A DNA stretch of 64,000 bases from Rhizobium lusitanum (GTDB lineage: Bacteria; Pseudomonadota; Alphaproteobacteria; Rhizobiales; Rhizobiaceae), in assembly GCF_014189535.1 (NCBI RefSeq), contig NZ_CP050307.1, forward strand, positions 1,674,001 to 1,738,000, given 5' to 3'. Positions 9,081 through 18,270 of the stretch are shown here, one piece after another. The position numbers and the translations under genes are program-made. Numbering within the stretch: the first letter of the stretch is position 1; each line of letters begins with the position of its first letter. The notes beneath the pieces are model-generated. The model saw only the letters and a program-made list of their open reading frames with translations. It was not told where the DNA came from and made no database searches.

Positions 9081-10319
9081 TTAGAAGCTGATGACGTATT
9101 GCTTGTTGTCGGCCGGGTTCTTCACCAAATCGCAGACGCTGGCGGTGTCGAGCGGCTTGACGTCCGGGAAGCTCTCGAGAACGCTCCACTTGCGATCCTT
9201 GACCTCTGCGAGGAAGGCATTGCGCGTGGTGTGATGGGTGGCGTGATCAAGGGTAGCGGTGCCGGTCGGCCCGGCGAAGGAGAGGCCGGATTCCAGCGCG
9301 TCGACGACCTTGGCACGGTCGATGCTGCCGGCCTTGCGCACGCCTTCGGCCCAGAGCTGCGCCCCTTCATAGGTGGCCGCGGCAAGCTCGCTGATATAGG
9401 GCGTATCTGGATGGGCCTTCTTGATCTTCTCGACGAAGCTTTTGCTCGCGGGCGTATCGAGTTCCTCGAAATAACCATAGGCGCCCAGGATGTTCTCGCT
9501 TTCCGCCGCGTCCAGCGTCGTCGGCTCGTTGACGAGGCCGAAGGTGGTGGAGGCGATCGGGATCTGTCCCTTCATCCCCGCCGAGGTCCACTGCCGATAA
9601 AAGGCGGTGTGGTTGCCGCCGACGAGAGCCGACAGGATGAGATCGGGCTTGGCCGCCTGGATCTTGGAAATGGTCGGGCCGAAATTAGTGACATCGAGCG
9701 GGAAGAAGTCGATCGAAGCGACCTCGCCGCCATTGTCCTTGACATATTTGGTCATCCACTTCGCGGTGATCTGACCGTAATTGTAGTCGGCGGCGATGAT
9801 ATAGACCTTCTTGCCGGCCTTCTTCATGGCTGCGGGCACCAGTTTTTCGACGGTCTGCGCCGGCGTCGTGCCTGTGCAGAATGTATTGCGGTCGCAGACG
9901 CCACCCTCATAAAGCACATTGTAGAAATAGAGTACCTTGAAGCGGTCGAAGGTCGGGCGCACGGCCTCGCGCGAGGCCGAGGTGATCCCGCCATGGACAA
10001 CCGCAACCTTGTCCTTCAAGGCCAGTTGCTGGGCATATTGCGAATACATCTGGATGTTCGACTGCGTGTCGTAATGCACGATCTTGACCGGCCGGCCAAT
10101 AAGGCCGCCTGCCGCGTTGATCTCATCGGCCGCCAGTTGAAGCGCATGCACCATCGGTACGCCGGATGCCGCGATCGGGCCGGATTGGTCGTGCAGGCTA
10201 CCGATCAGGATGGGGTTGTCTGCACCGAGGGCCGAATGACGAAGGATCATGGGGGCGGTGAGAAGCGTGGCGGAGGCGAGTGCGGAGCGATGCAGAAAGC
10301 GGCGGCGAGACAGGTGCAT
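9081..10319 (-). CDS. Urea/amide-type ABC substrate-binding protein (UrtA/FmdD-like)
   Basis: A 412-residue type I periplasmic binding protein. The N-terminus has two consecutive arginines and a hydrophobic stretch (SRRRFLHRSALASATLL), consistent with a Tat signal peptide. The mature part begins ILIGSLHDQSGPIAASG, as in UrtA/FmdD proteins that bind urea or short-chain amides, and has the family segments DEINAAGGLIGRPVKIV and YNYGQITAKWMTKYV. It is the second gene of the operon, behind the AmiC-like gene. A plausible promoter (TTGATT, 17 bp, TTAACT) lies in the 68-bp gap upstream. The ligand cannot be named, but the neighbouring amidase suggests an amide. Confidence 0.9.
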   Translation of the reverse strand: MHLSRRRFLHRSALASATLLTAPMILRHSALGADNPILIGSLHDQSGPIAASGVPMVHALQLAADEINAAGGLIGRPVKIVHYDTQSNIQMYSQYAQQLALKDKVAVVHGGITSASREAVRPTFDRFKVLYFYNVLYEGGVCDRNTFCTGTTPAQTVEKLVPAAMKKAGKKVYIIAADYNYGQITAKWMTKYVKDNGGEVASIDFFPLDVTNFGPTISKIQAAKPDLILSALVGGNHTAFYRQWTSAGMKGQIPIASTTFGLVNEPTTLDAAESENILGAYGYFEELDTPASKSFVEKIKKAHPDTPYISELAAATYEGAQLWAEGVRKAGSIDRAKVVDALESGLSFAGPTGTATLDHATHHTTRNAFLAEVKDRKWSVLESFPDVKPLDTASVCDLVKNPADNKQYVISF

Positions 10320-10387
10320 AGAAGAGTTCCCCTTGTTGCTTATGGCGGGGATAGTTAAATCCGCAATATTTGAAAAATCAAGTTATT

Positions 10388-11437
10388 TTATACGCCGGCG
10401 AGAATCTTAAAGTCGTAGCCGTCCAGGCGCGCGACATGCACGGGATGGCGCCCGCCGACCACTGCTTTCGGCTCGCTGCCGCGGGCGGTGCGTTGTTGTA
10501 CGATGCGTCCGTAGAGGCGCGCGAGCTGTCTGGCATCGAATCCACCGGCCTCCTCGACAAGGGCGGCCAGGGAATAGATGCCTTCGTAGCAGGATTGTCC
10601 GAAGGCGTTGGCCGGCGGCGGGTTTTCGCCATAGGCCATATGATAGCGCTCCAGGAAGGCGCCGTTGTTACGGGACCTGATCGATGAAAAATAGGCCGAG
10701 CTAACGTAGAGATTTTCCGTCTCGTGCGGCGCGAGGCCATAGACGATCGTCTCGTCGATTGCCGAGGTGAAGCGCAAGACGCTGGGACCCAGGCCCGCCG
10801 CACAAAAGGCCCTGTTGAAAACGATGGCGTCGGAACCGAGGAAGTAGGGAAGGACAACATCCGCGCGCGTCGTCTTGATGCGATCCAGGATTTCATCATA
10901 GTCGTGCACGCCGACGGGAACAAAGCCTTCCCCCGTCACGACGCCGCCTGCGCGATGGATAAGTTTCCGCGCGATGGACAGGCTCGAGCGCGGCCAGACG
11001 TAATCATTGCCGCACAGAAAATAACGGCGGGCGCCCTTTTTCTCCGAAAGCCAGTTAATCGCCGGAGCGAGGAGTTCGTCGGCCGTTTCTCCGGTGGTCA
11101 TGACCTGCCGCTCTGGCGCAAAGCCTTCAAATTGCGGGGTATAGACAAACGGCACCGTGTCATTGGTCGCGGCGGCGACGGCCTCGCGTGCGTAGCTCGG
11201 CAGCATGCCGATGATTCCATGAACGCCGTCAAAGCGGATAGCGTTCGCGGCCGCACGGCCCGCCGTTTCGCTTGTCTGTCCGGCATCGATAACCGAAAGC
11301 TCCACGGGCCGACGCAAGATCCCGCTCGCACGGTTGAGCTCGTCAACCGCCAAGCGACCGCAAGCCTCCGCAGACGGCGCCCATAATCCCGCCGAACCAC
11401 TTTGTGGAGTGAGCAGACCAAGCCGAATCGTGAGCAA
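10388..11437 (-). CDS. AmiC-like cytoplasmic amide sensor (type I binding-protein fold)
   Basis: A 349-residue protein related to periplasmic binding proteins but with no signal peptide: it starts directly with IRLGLLTPQSG, so it should be cytoplasmic. Segments such as FLCGNDYVWPRSS and YFSSI match the AmiC protein of Pseudomonas, which binds short-chain amides and restrains the antiterminator AmiR. No AmiR-like gene is visible in the window. The first codon appears to be TTG (11437), and no better start exists in frame. As the promoter-proximal gene of the amide operon and divergent from a MarR gene, it probably senses the imported amide. An enzyme or accessory binding protein role cannot be excluded. 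Confidence 0.75.
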   Translation of the reverse strand: MLTIRLGLLTPQSGSAGLWAPSAEACGRLAVDELNRASGILRRPVELSVIDAGQTSETAGRAAANAIRFDGVHGIIGMLPSYAREAVAAATNDTVPFVYTPQFEGFAPERQVMTTGETADELLAPAINWLSEKKGARRYFLCGNDYVWPRSSLSIARKLIHRAGGVVTGEGFVPVGVHDYDEILDRIKTTRADVVLPYFLGSDAIVFNRAFCAAGLGPSVLRFTSAIDETIVYGLAPHETENLYVSSAYFSSIRSRNNGAFLERYHMAYGENPPPANAFGQSCYEGIYSLAALVEEAGGFDARQLARLYGRIVQQRTARGSEPKAVVGGRHPVHVARLDGYDFKILAGV

Positions 11438-11705
11438 GACCTTTGCCTTTCATCTTCTTCGCTTCGCCAAGGCTTTATGAAAGCAGGAAATGTGCCAACC
11501 GTTCCCGACTGGCCTTTTGCACCCTTCGGACTGTCGTCGACCACTGCAAGCGGCCTGATTTGGGCCCCCTGAAGGGCGACGACGCCGATTGTGCACAAAA
11601 AATGACGGGGCTCGATGCTCAGTTGTTAAGCATAATGGCCGGTCGACGGCTTGATCATTTGGGCTTGAAAATTTATATGGAAAGGAAAATATTGAAAATG
11701 AACAT

Positions 11706-12137
11706 ATGCACGCGAGGATCAACCAAGTGCAACTGACGCGCCTCATATGCGGCGTCAACCGCAAGCTCGAACAGGCCATGGAGGCACATCTGAGACCGGT
11801 TGGCCTATCCATAGAACAATACAGGATCCTGGAAGCACTCGACGAACATGACGGCATGTCGATGGGAGAGCTGGCAGCCAGGGTTTTCGTCGATTCGCCG
11901 ACCCTCACCAAGATCATCGACAAAATGGTCGCGTCTTCCGACGTCTATCGCGCTCCCGACGCCAAGGACCGGCGCAAGGTCCTCATTTTCCGCTCTAACA
12001 AGGGCAAGGAAATTTTTCTGACACTACAGGGCCTCAGCACGAAGGCCCAGCAAGACGTGATGAACATATTGGGCCAGAAGGAAGCGGCCGATCTTTCCAA
12101 CCTCCTCTCCGAGGTTTTCCAAAAGCTGGACCAATAG
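11706..12137 (+). CDS. MarR-family transcriptional regulator (MarR 1)
   Basis: A 143-residue winged-helix protein. Helices at residues 45-75 (SIEQYRILEALDEHDGMSM..ELAARVFVDSPTLTKIIDKM) and the wing APDAKDRRKVLIF match MarR dimeric repressors. It lies between the divergent amide operon and the NicAB-like operon, so it could control either. The intergenic region 11438-11705 is comparatively AT-rich near the start and contains the promoters of both divergent genes, but I cannot place a clear operator there. It is one of three MarR proteins in the catabolic region. Confidence 0.88.
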   Translation: MHARINQVQLTRLICGVNRKLEQAMEAHLRPVGLSIEQYRILEALDEHDGMSMGELAARVFVDSPTLTKIIDKMVASSDVYRAPDAKDRRKVLIFRSNKGKEIFLTLQGLSTKAQQDVMNILGQKEAADLSNLLSEVFQKLDQ

Positions 12138-12194
12138 GCGTTGCGCGCCGAAAATACCGCGATGTCTCCGTAAATAGTTTTCAAGCTCTGCCCA

Positions 12195-12238
12195 TTGACA
12201 GATAGCCGCCCCGCGGCAATCATTCGTATACAAACGAA
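12195..12238 (+). promoter_or_regulatory. Promoter plus operator A for the nicAB-like operon
   Basis: A -35 box TTGACA (12195-12200) is followed after exactly 17 bp by AATCAT (12218-12223). Operator TCATTCGTATACAAACGAA (12220-12238) overlaps and follows the -10. TTCGT/ACGAA are inverted arms. The same arrangement recurs at 18138 and 21900, and the operator also at 17348 on the other strand. Confidence 0.75.
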
Positions 12239-12267
12239 GGGCGATTAAGACCCTTGGGAACAGAGCG

Positions 12268-12381
12268 ATGACTATCTTGACAAAGTGCGGCAGCAACTGC
12301 TCGGTTTCGCATCGCCTCCCGCCATCTCGGGAGATGACGATCCATTCCATCGCGCTTGCGACGGGAAGGGAGACGTGGTGA
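12268..12381 (+). other. Possible upstream ORF coupled to the 2Fe-2S subunit gene
   Basis: An ATG just after a GGGAACAG element opens a 37-codon frame whose TGA (12379-12381) overlaps the GTG start at 12378 of the next gene (GTGA). This geometry would allow translational coupling. It shows no protein similarity that I recognise, so it may be a leader peptide or chance. Confidence 0.3.
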
Positions 12382-12884
12382 AGACTCGTCCGATCGCTCT
12401 TGATGTCAATGGGCACCGCCACACGCTCGACCTGTCCCCCGAAACGCCACTCCTCTACATCCTGCGCAACGATCTCGGTCTCAACGGGCCGAAATTCGGA
12501 TGCGGCCTCGGCGAATGCGGCGCCTGCGCGGTGCTGATCGGCAAGCGTGCCGTGCGCGCCTGTACGATATCGGCCGCCGCCGCCGAAGGACGCGCCATCG
12601 TCACCCTCGAGGGTCTCGGCACCGAGGACAGGCTGCATCCGGTGCAGCAGGCCTTCATCGAGAAACAGGCCGCGCAATGCGGTTATTGCCTGAACGGCAT
12701 GATCATCGCGACCACCGCCCTGCTTCTTCGCAACGCAAATCCGGATGAGACCACCATTCGCTCGGCCCTGAAGCACCATCTCTGTCGCTGCGGCACGCAT
12801 ATCGAGATCCTCGCGGCTGCCCGCCGTGCCAGTGAACTGATGACCGCTCTCCCCTCCTCGGCAATCGTGGAGGATGCACCATGA
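12378..12884 (+). CDS. nicA: [2Fe-2S] subunit of molybdenum hydroxylase (nicotinate dehydrogenase small subunit-like)
   Basis: A 168-residue electron-transfer subunit of the xanthine-oxidase family. The N-terminal plant-ferredoxin cluster is in FGCGLGECGACAVLIG with a later Cys, and the second cluster is in CGYCLNGMI and HHLCRCGTH, so all eight cysteines are present. It passes electrons from the Mo subunit to the cytochrome c domains of its partner. GTG at 12378 is chosen because AAGGGAG lies at the right distance; a longer frame from 12285 adds a non-family N-terminus. Its stop overlaps the start of the Mo subunit gene. NicA of Pseudomonas putida has this size and layout; isoquinoline 1-oxidoreductase small subunits are close relatives, so the substrate is inferred from context. 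Confidence 0.8.
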   Translation: MKTRPIALDVNGHRHTLDLSPETPLLYILRNDLGLNGPKFGCGLGECGACAVLIGKRAVRACTISAAAAEGRAIVTLEGLGTEDRLHPVQQAFIEKQAAQCGYCLNGMIIATTALLLRNANPDETTIRSALKHHLCRCGTHIEILAAARRASELMTALPSSAIVEDAP

Positions 12885-15800
12885 CCGCGCCGCTAGAGAC
12901 GCCCCGCGCCAGCTATCTGGAAGCGGATGAAATCCTGCTGGTGGTCAAGCCTGGCGACGCGCCCCAGCCCGACATTTTCCTTGCCCTTCATCCCGATGGG
13001 ACCGCCAGTGCCTTCAACGGCCATGTCGATCTCGGCACCGGCATCCGCACGGCTCTAGCACAGATCGTCGCCGAAGAGCTCGACCTGCCTTTCGAACGAG
13101 TCCATATGGTGCTCGGCAGCACGACGGCGGCACCCGATCAGGGCGCGACGATCGCCAGCGAAACGATCCAGGTGACGGCGATCCCGCTGCGCCACGCTGC
13201 GGCAACCGCGCGGCGCTGGCTTCTCGATCAGGCCGCCCTCCGATACGGTGTCCCGGCACAGACGCTCTCGATTGAGGAAGGCGTCATTCACCCGGAAACA
13301 TCGGCCAACTGGTCAGTCACCTTTGGTGAGTTGATCGCCGGGGGCCATGAACGGATCGCCATCGATGTTACCGCGCCGATCAAGCCGGTAGAGAATTACA
13401 GGATCGTCGGCAAGCCGCAGCCGCGCAACGACATCGCCGCCAAGGCGACGGGACAGTGGACCTATGTCCATGATGTCCGCGTGCCCGACATGCTGCATGG
13501 CCGTGTGGTCCGCCCGCCCTATGTCGGCTTCGACCAAGGCTCGCATGTCGGCCACAGCCTGATCTCAGTCAACGAAGCCTCGATCGCCGATATCCCCGGT
13601 CTGGTCGGGGTGGTGGCGATCGGCGATTTCGTCGGAGTCGTCGCTACGCGCGAGGAGAATGCCGCCGAGGCAGCGCGCCGGCTCGAGGTCGTCTGGCGCG
13701 ATCCGCCGCTCCTGCCCGATCTCAACAATCCGGAACAGGCGCTGCGCGACAATCCGGCCCAAAAGCGCATTCTTGCCGATCAGGGTGATGTCGAACGCGC
13801 GCTCGAAGGCGCGTCGCCGCGTTTCGACCGCAGCTACGTCTGGCCCTATCAGATGCACGGCTCCATCGGCCCGTCCTGCGCCGTCGCCGATTGGCGCCCG
13901 GAGCGGCTGATCGTCTGGTCGGGAACGCAAAACCCCTATCCGATGCGCCGCGATCTGGCGCTTCTGCTCGACATGCCGGAAGAGGCAGTTCTCGTCGAGC
14001 GGCTGGAGGCGGCCGGCTGTTATGGGCGCAATTGCGCCGACGATGTGACCGCCGACGCGGCCCTTTTGTCGCGCGCGGTCGGCCGCCCGGTGCGTGTGCA
14101 GCTCACCCGCGAACAGGAGCATGGCTGGGAGCCGAAGGGGGCCGCGCAGGTGATCGACGTGCGCGGCGGGCTCGATCTCGAAGGCGGGCCAGCGGCTTAC
14201 GATTTCGAGACGCGCTATCCGTCGAACCTGTCGCCGACGCTTGCCCTGATCCTGACCGGCAGAGCCTCGAACGTTGCGACGGTGGCGGAGATGGGCGACC
14301 GCACGGCGATCCCGCCCTATGCCTTCAGCAATATGCGTATCGCCGTGCAGGACATGCCGCCGATCGCGCGGGCCTCATGGTTTCGCGGCGTTTCGGCCAT
14401 GCCGAACAGCTTTGCACATGAAAGCTATATCGACGAGCTCGCCTTCGCGGCCAAGGTCGACCCCGTCGAATACCGGCTGCGCTATCTGAAGGATCCGAGG
14501 GCGGTCGATCTGGTCCATGCAGTCACCGAACGTGCCGGCTGGACGCCGCGCACTGCGCCGGGAACGATGGGCGGCGAAGGCGACCTTCTCTATGGCAGGG
14601 GTTTTGCTTACGCGCTCTATGTGCACGGCAAGTTCCCAGGAACACCGGCCGCCTGGTCGGCCTGGGTCGCCGATGTCGCCGTCAACCGCAAGACCGGCGA
14701 GATCGCGGTCACGCGCGTGACCGTCGGCCAGGATTCCGGCATGATGATCAATCCGGATGGCGTGCGACACCAGATCCACGGCAATGTCATCCAGTCCACC
14801 AGCCGCGTGCTGAAGGAGAAGGTCGATTTCTCCAGCACCGCGGTCGAGAGCGCCGAATGGGGCGGCTACCCGATCATCACCTTCCCGGAAGTGCCTGAGA
14901 TTGATGTCCTCATGTTGCTGCGGCAGGATGAAGAGCCGCGCGGCGCCGGCGAATCCGCCTCGGTCCCGTCGGCCGCTGCCATCGTCAATGCCGTCTTCGA
15001 CGCCACCGGCATCCGGTTCCGCGAGTTGCCGCTGACGCCGGAGCGCGTGCTCGCCGCGCTTGGCGAAACACATCTAGCACTCGCTCCGCCAGCCCCAGTC
15101 AAAAAACCATGGTGGCGGCGTGGATCGACGCTCGCAGGCATGGGCGGCGTTGTCGCAGGCGTGCTTGCCGGCGGCATTCTCGCCGCCTCGCCTTGGCGCG
15201 GCGCTTATCCGGAGATCACACGGCCGGACCCCGGCACCTACAGCGCCGCCACGATAGAGCGCGGACGCCTGGCAGCAGCAGCCGGCGCCTGCAATGTCTG
15301 TCACACCGGACCAGACGGGACCCCCCTTTGCCGGTGGCCGTGCCTTCGACACGCCGTTCGGCGTGGTCCACGCCACGAATATCACCCCCGACGCTGAAAA
15401 CGGCATCGGCGCCTGGTCCTATCCGGCTTTCGAACGGGCAATGCGCCAAGGCGTGCGCCGGGATGGAAAGCATCTCTATCCGGTCCATCCTTACCCCTCC
15501 TTTGCCGGCGCTACCGACGCGGATCTCCAGGCACTCTATGCGTTCCTGATGACGCAGACACCTTCTGACGCAAAGGCTCCGGAGAATGCCTTGCGCTTCC
15601 CCTTCAACATCCGGCCCTTGCTGGCCGGCTGGAATATGCTTTTTGCGGGCGGACGGACGGTGCCGGCGGATGCAACGAAGAGTGAAGGCTGGAACCGTGG
15701 CGCCTATCTCGTCGAAACACTCGGCCATTGCGGCGCCTGCCACACGCCGCGCAATGCACTCGGCGCGGAAAAGAAAGGCGACTTCCATCTTGCGGGCGGC

Positions 15801-16439
15801 CTCGCGGAGGGCTGGGATGCGCCGGCGCTGAACGGTGCCGGTCTCGCCCCCGTCGGCTGGAGCCAGACGGCGCTCTACGACTATCTGCGTACCGGTACGG
15901 CCAAGGGCCACGGCAGTGCCGGCGGGCCGATGGGCGCAGTCGTCAAGGCGCTTGCTCCGCTTCCAGACAGCGATATTCAGGCCATGGCGACGTATCTGGC
16001 AAGCTTCTCCGGGCAGACTGAAGAGGGTGCTACGGCACATCAGACAACCGCACTCGCCAACACGAAGGCGGCGGAAGCAACGGCGGCACGGATAGCGCCG
16101 GTAGGAGCGCGACTGTTCGAGGGTGCCTGTTCAGCCTGTCACACCGAGACTTCACCGCTCGGATCGCTCGCCTTCAATAGCAGCCTGCACGCCGATAGGC
16201 CCGACAATGTCCTGCTGACGATGATGCACGGAGCGGAAGCGCCGGCGCTACTTGCCCAGAAGGCGGGCGCAGATGCCGCCGAGATCATGTCCATGCCGGC
16301 TTATGGCGAAAGCCTGAGTGATCGCCAGTTGACCGACCTCGCCGCCTATCTGCGCGCCCGCTTTGCCCCCGACAAGCCTGCATGGCAGGATCTTGGCGCT
16401 GCGATCGAACGCGCTCGCGCCGTCCAGCCGATGGATTGA
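12881..16439 (+). pseudogene. nicB: Molybdopterin plus triple cytochrome c subunit (nicotinate dehydrogenase large subunit-like), frameshifted
   Basis: One locus of about 1,185 residues, close to the roughly 1,190 of P. putida NicB. Residues 1-730 are a xanthine-dehydrogenase-type Mo-cofactor domain (for example GHVDLGTGIRTALAQIVAEE and the late RGAGESASVPSAAAIVNA). A transmembrane helix (TLAGMGGVVAGVLAGGILAA) follows near residue 760. Three heme-binding CXXCH sites come next: CNVCH, CGACH and CSACH. Reading frame is lost at a C6 run (15321-15326), directly after the first heme motif; removing one C restores GTPFAGGRAFDT. The protein should be anchored in the inner membrane and hydroxylate an N-heterocycle with water, passing electrons to the respiratory chain. 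Downstream genes point to nicotinate -> 6-hydroxynicotinate. Confidence 0.78.
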
Positions 16440-16477
16440 AGTGCAATGAATGCGCGACGGCGGAACTGATCGAAGGT

Positions 16478-17320
16478 TCAGCCGACGAAAGCGCGCTCGA
16501 TGACGAAGGTCGCCGGCGCATTGTTGGCGCCTTCGATAAGACCGAAGGATTCCAGAACAGCTTTGGTATCCTTCAGCATCGCCGCCGAACCGCAGATCAT
16601 ACCGCGATCCTCATCCGGATTGATGCGCGGCAGGCCGGTCTCTTCAAAGAACTTGCCGCTGGTCAGAAGATCGGTGATCCGGCCCATGCGCGCAAAGGGT
16701 TCGCGCGTCGTCGTCGTATGCAGGCGCAGCCGTTCGCCGACGAGCTCGCCGATCAACGGATCATCCTTCAGCGTCTCCACCATCTGCGTAATATAGGTGA
16801 GCTCTTCCACGTCACGGCAGGTCTGGATGAGGACGATTTCCTCGAATTTCTCATAGGTTTCCGGATCGCGGATCAGGCTTGCGAAAGGCGCAACGCCGGT
16901 GCCGGTCGATAGAAGATAGAGCCGCTTGCCCGGGATCAGCGCATCCAGTACCAGCGTGCCGGTCGGCTTCTTGCGCATCAGCACGGTGTCGCCGGGCACG
17001 ATTTTCTGCAGATGTTCCGTCAACGGGCCGTCCGGAACCTTAATGGAATAGAATTCGATCTCCTCGTCCCAGAAGGGGCTGGCGATCGAGTAGGCGCGAA
17101 AGACCGGCTTTTCGGCATTCGGCAGGCCGATCATGATGAACTCGCCCGAACGGAAACGGAATTCCGCCGGCCGCGTGATGCGGAACTTGAACAGCCGGTC
17201 GGTGAAATGCCGGACCTCGGTCACCGTCTGGACAAAGACATTGGCGGGGATCGGAAAGGCCGGCGCGGAACCTGCCTGCTGACCGTCAATGATGACTGCT
17301 TCTTCCGTTGACAAGCTCAT
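16478..17320 (-). CDS. fpr: Ferredoxin-NADP+ reductase
   Basis: A 280-residue flavoprotein of the bacterial Fpr class. The FAD-binding motif is RAYSIASP, the NADP-binding glycine motif is LLSTGTGVAPFASLI, and a conserved CRDVEELTY segment follows. The start at 17320 has GAGGGAAG upstream; a longer frame from 17386 would read through the operator. The gene is transcribed toward nicB and is preceded by the same operator as the nic operons, so it is probably co-induced. Likely job: reduce a ferredoxin with NADPH to drive the 6-hydroxynicotinate-reductase-like protein encoded nearby. No ferredoxin gene is visible in the window. Confidence 0.88.
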   Translation of the reverse strand: MSLSTEEAVIIDGQQAGSAPAFPIPANVFVQTVTEVRHFTDRLFKFRITRPAEFRFRSGEFIMIGLPNAEKPVFRAYSIASPFWDEEIEFYSIKVPDGPLTEHLQKIVPGDTVLMRKKPTGTLVLDALIPGKRLYLLSTGTGVAPFASLIRDPETYEKFEEIVLIQTCRDVEELTYITQMVETLKDDPLIGELVGERLRLHTTTTREPFARMGRITDLLTSGKFFEETGLPRINPDEDRGMICGSAAMLKDTKAVLESFGLIEGANNAPATFVIERAFVG

Positions 17321-17347
17321 CCGTCTTCCCTCGCCTTGGTCGCTCAT

Positions 17348-17369
17348 ATTCATTTGTACACGAATGAAT
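17348..17369 (-). promoter_or_regulatory. Operator B upstream of fpr
   Basis: A near-perfect palindrome whose core is TCATTTGTACACGAATGAA (17350-17368), with arms ATTCATT/AATGAAT. On the minus strand a -10-like GTAAAA lies just upstream of it, as in the other three operator sites. The -35 here is weak. Confidence 0.7.
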
Positions 17370-17461
17370 TTTACTGCGCAATCCATTCCTTGCGCGAACC
17401 AGACAATGTTTCGTCATCGCCGACGGCAGAAAGAGGGAATCGAGGGCTTGAGAGCCGCAGT

Positions 17462-17908
17462 TCAGCAGATTTTTTGCAGCAGCTCGAGGAACATCATCCG
17501 CTCACCTGAGGTGAGCGGCGCCAATGTTCCCTCGGTCGCCACAAGCGCCGCGCCAACATTCGCGGCAATGACCGCGAGGCCGTCTTCGGTCAGCGACAAC
17601 ACAACCCGGCGGCCGTCATTCTGGTCCGGCGCGGTCGCGACGAAACCGCGCTTGACCAGGCGATCCACGACCCCTTTGACGGTCGCGACATCCATCGCCG
17701 TTTCGCGCCCGAGTTGGTTCTGCGAGCAGGGCTGGATTTCCTTGAGCTTCGAAAGCGCCGACCATTGCGTCGTCGTCAGCTTGTCGCCGATGGCGTTGGT
17801 AAAGATTGCCACATGCCGCTGGTTGGCCTGCCGGAGAAAGAACCCGACCTGCCGATCGACATGATATTCGGGCGCGGCGGATTGTCTGTCTTCACGCGAT
17901 TTCTGCAT
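17462..17908 (-). CDS. MarR-family regulator (MarR 2), NicR-like candidate
   Basis: A 148-residue MarR protein. The N-terminal phrase HVDRQVGFFLRQANQRHVAIF is typical of the MarR subgroup that includes NicR of Pseudomonas. The winged helix follows (CSQNQLGRETAMDVATVKGV..LVKRGFV) with the wing PDQNDGRRVVLSL. The ATG at 17908 has GGGACA upstream; a longer frame to 17932 is less likely. It lies behind fpr, in the middle of the operator-bearing genes, so it is my best guess for the repressor that binds operators A-D, with 6-hydroxynicotinate or a related acid as possible effector. MarR 3 at 27068 is a close relative and a competing candidate. Confidence 0.85.
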   Translation of the reverse strand: MQKSREDRQSAAPEYHVDRQVGFFLRQANQRHVAIFTNAIGDKLTTTQWSALSKLKEIQPCSQNQLGRETAMDVATVKGVVDRLVKRGFVATAPDQNDGRRVVLSLTEDGLAVIAANVGAALVATEGTLAPLTSGERMMFLELLQKIC

Positions 17909-18137
17909 TTGTCCCGCCCCGGATCTGCGCATATGGTTGCAACATCGATAAGCTGTTCTAGTTTCAAAAGATTAGAGCGTCATTGTGTGTTGATGTAAAC
18001 GCTCGAGGTCCCAAGCCTCTACTTTGAAGACCGCATTTGTCAACGCCGCAGCTCCTTAAGAACCGGATCAATCGATGGCCGTGACGACGCGCATCTGTTC
18101 CGGCGACAGCATTTTTATCAGACCTCCCCGCCGTCGC

Positions 18138-18184
18138 TTGACAGGACCGATAGACGGGCTGATACTCATTCGCATACAAATGAA
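18138..18184 (+). promoter_or_regulatory. Promoter plus operator C for the reductase operon
   Basis: TTGACA (18138-18143), 17 bp, GATACT (18161-18166), then operator TCATTCGCATACAAATGAA (18166-18184). A GGGAACA element follows at 18189 and a 9-codon ORF starts at 18196. Layout is the same as at sites A and D. Confidence 0.75.
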
Positions 18185-18270
18185 AAATGGGAACAATGAC
18201 GGTCAAATATCTGTCCATGGGCTGATGGCAGCACCACCGGACGAGCGGCCGCGTTAAAATGGAGAGTGCC

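Noticed and set aside
9045..10358. Plus-strand open frame of 437 codons
   Set aside because: Mirror of the binding-protein gene on the minus strand; no ribosome site and no recognisable domain.
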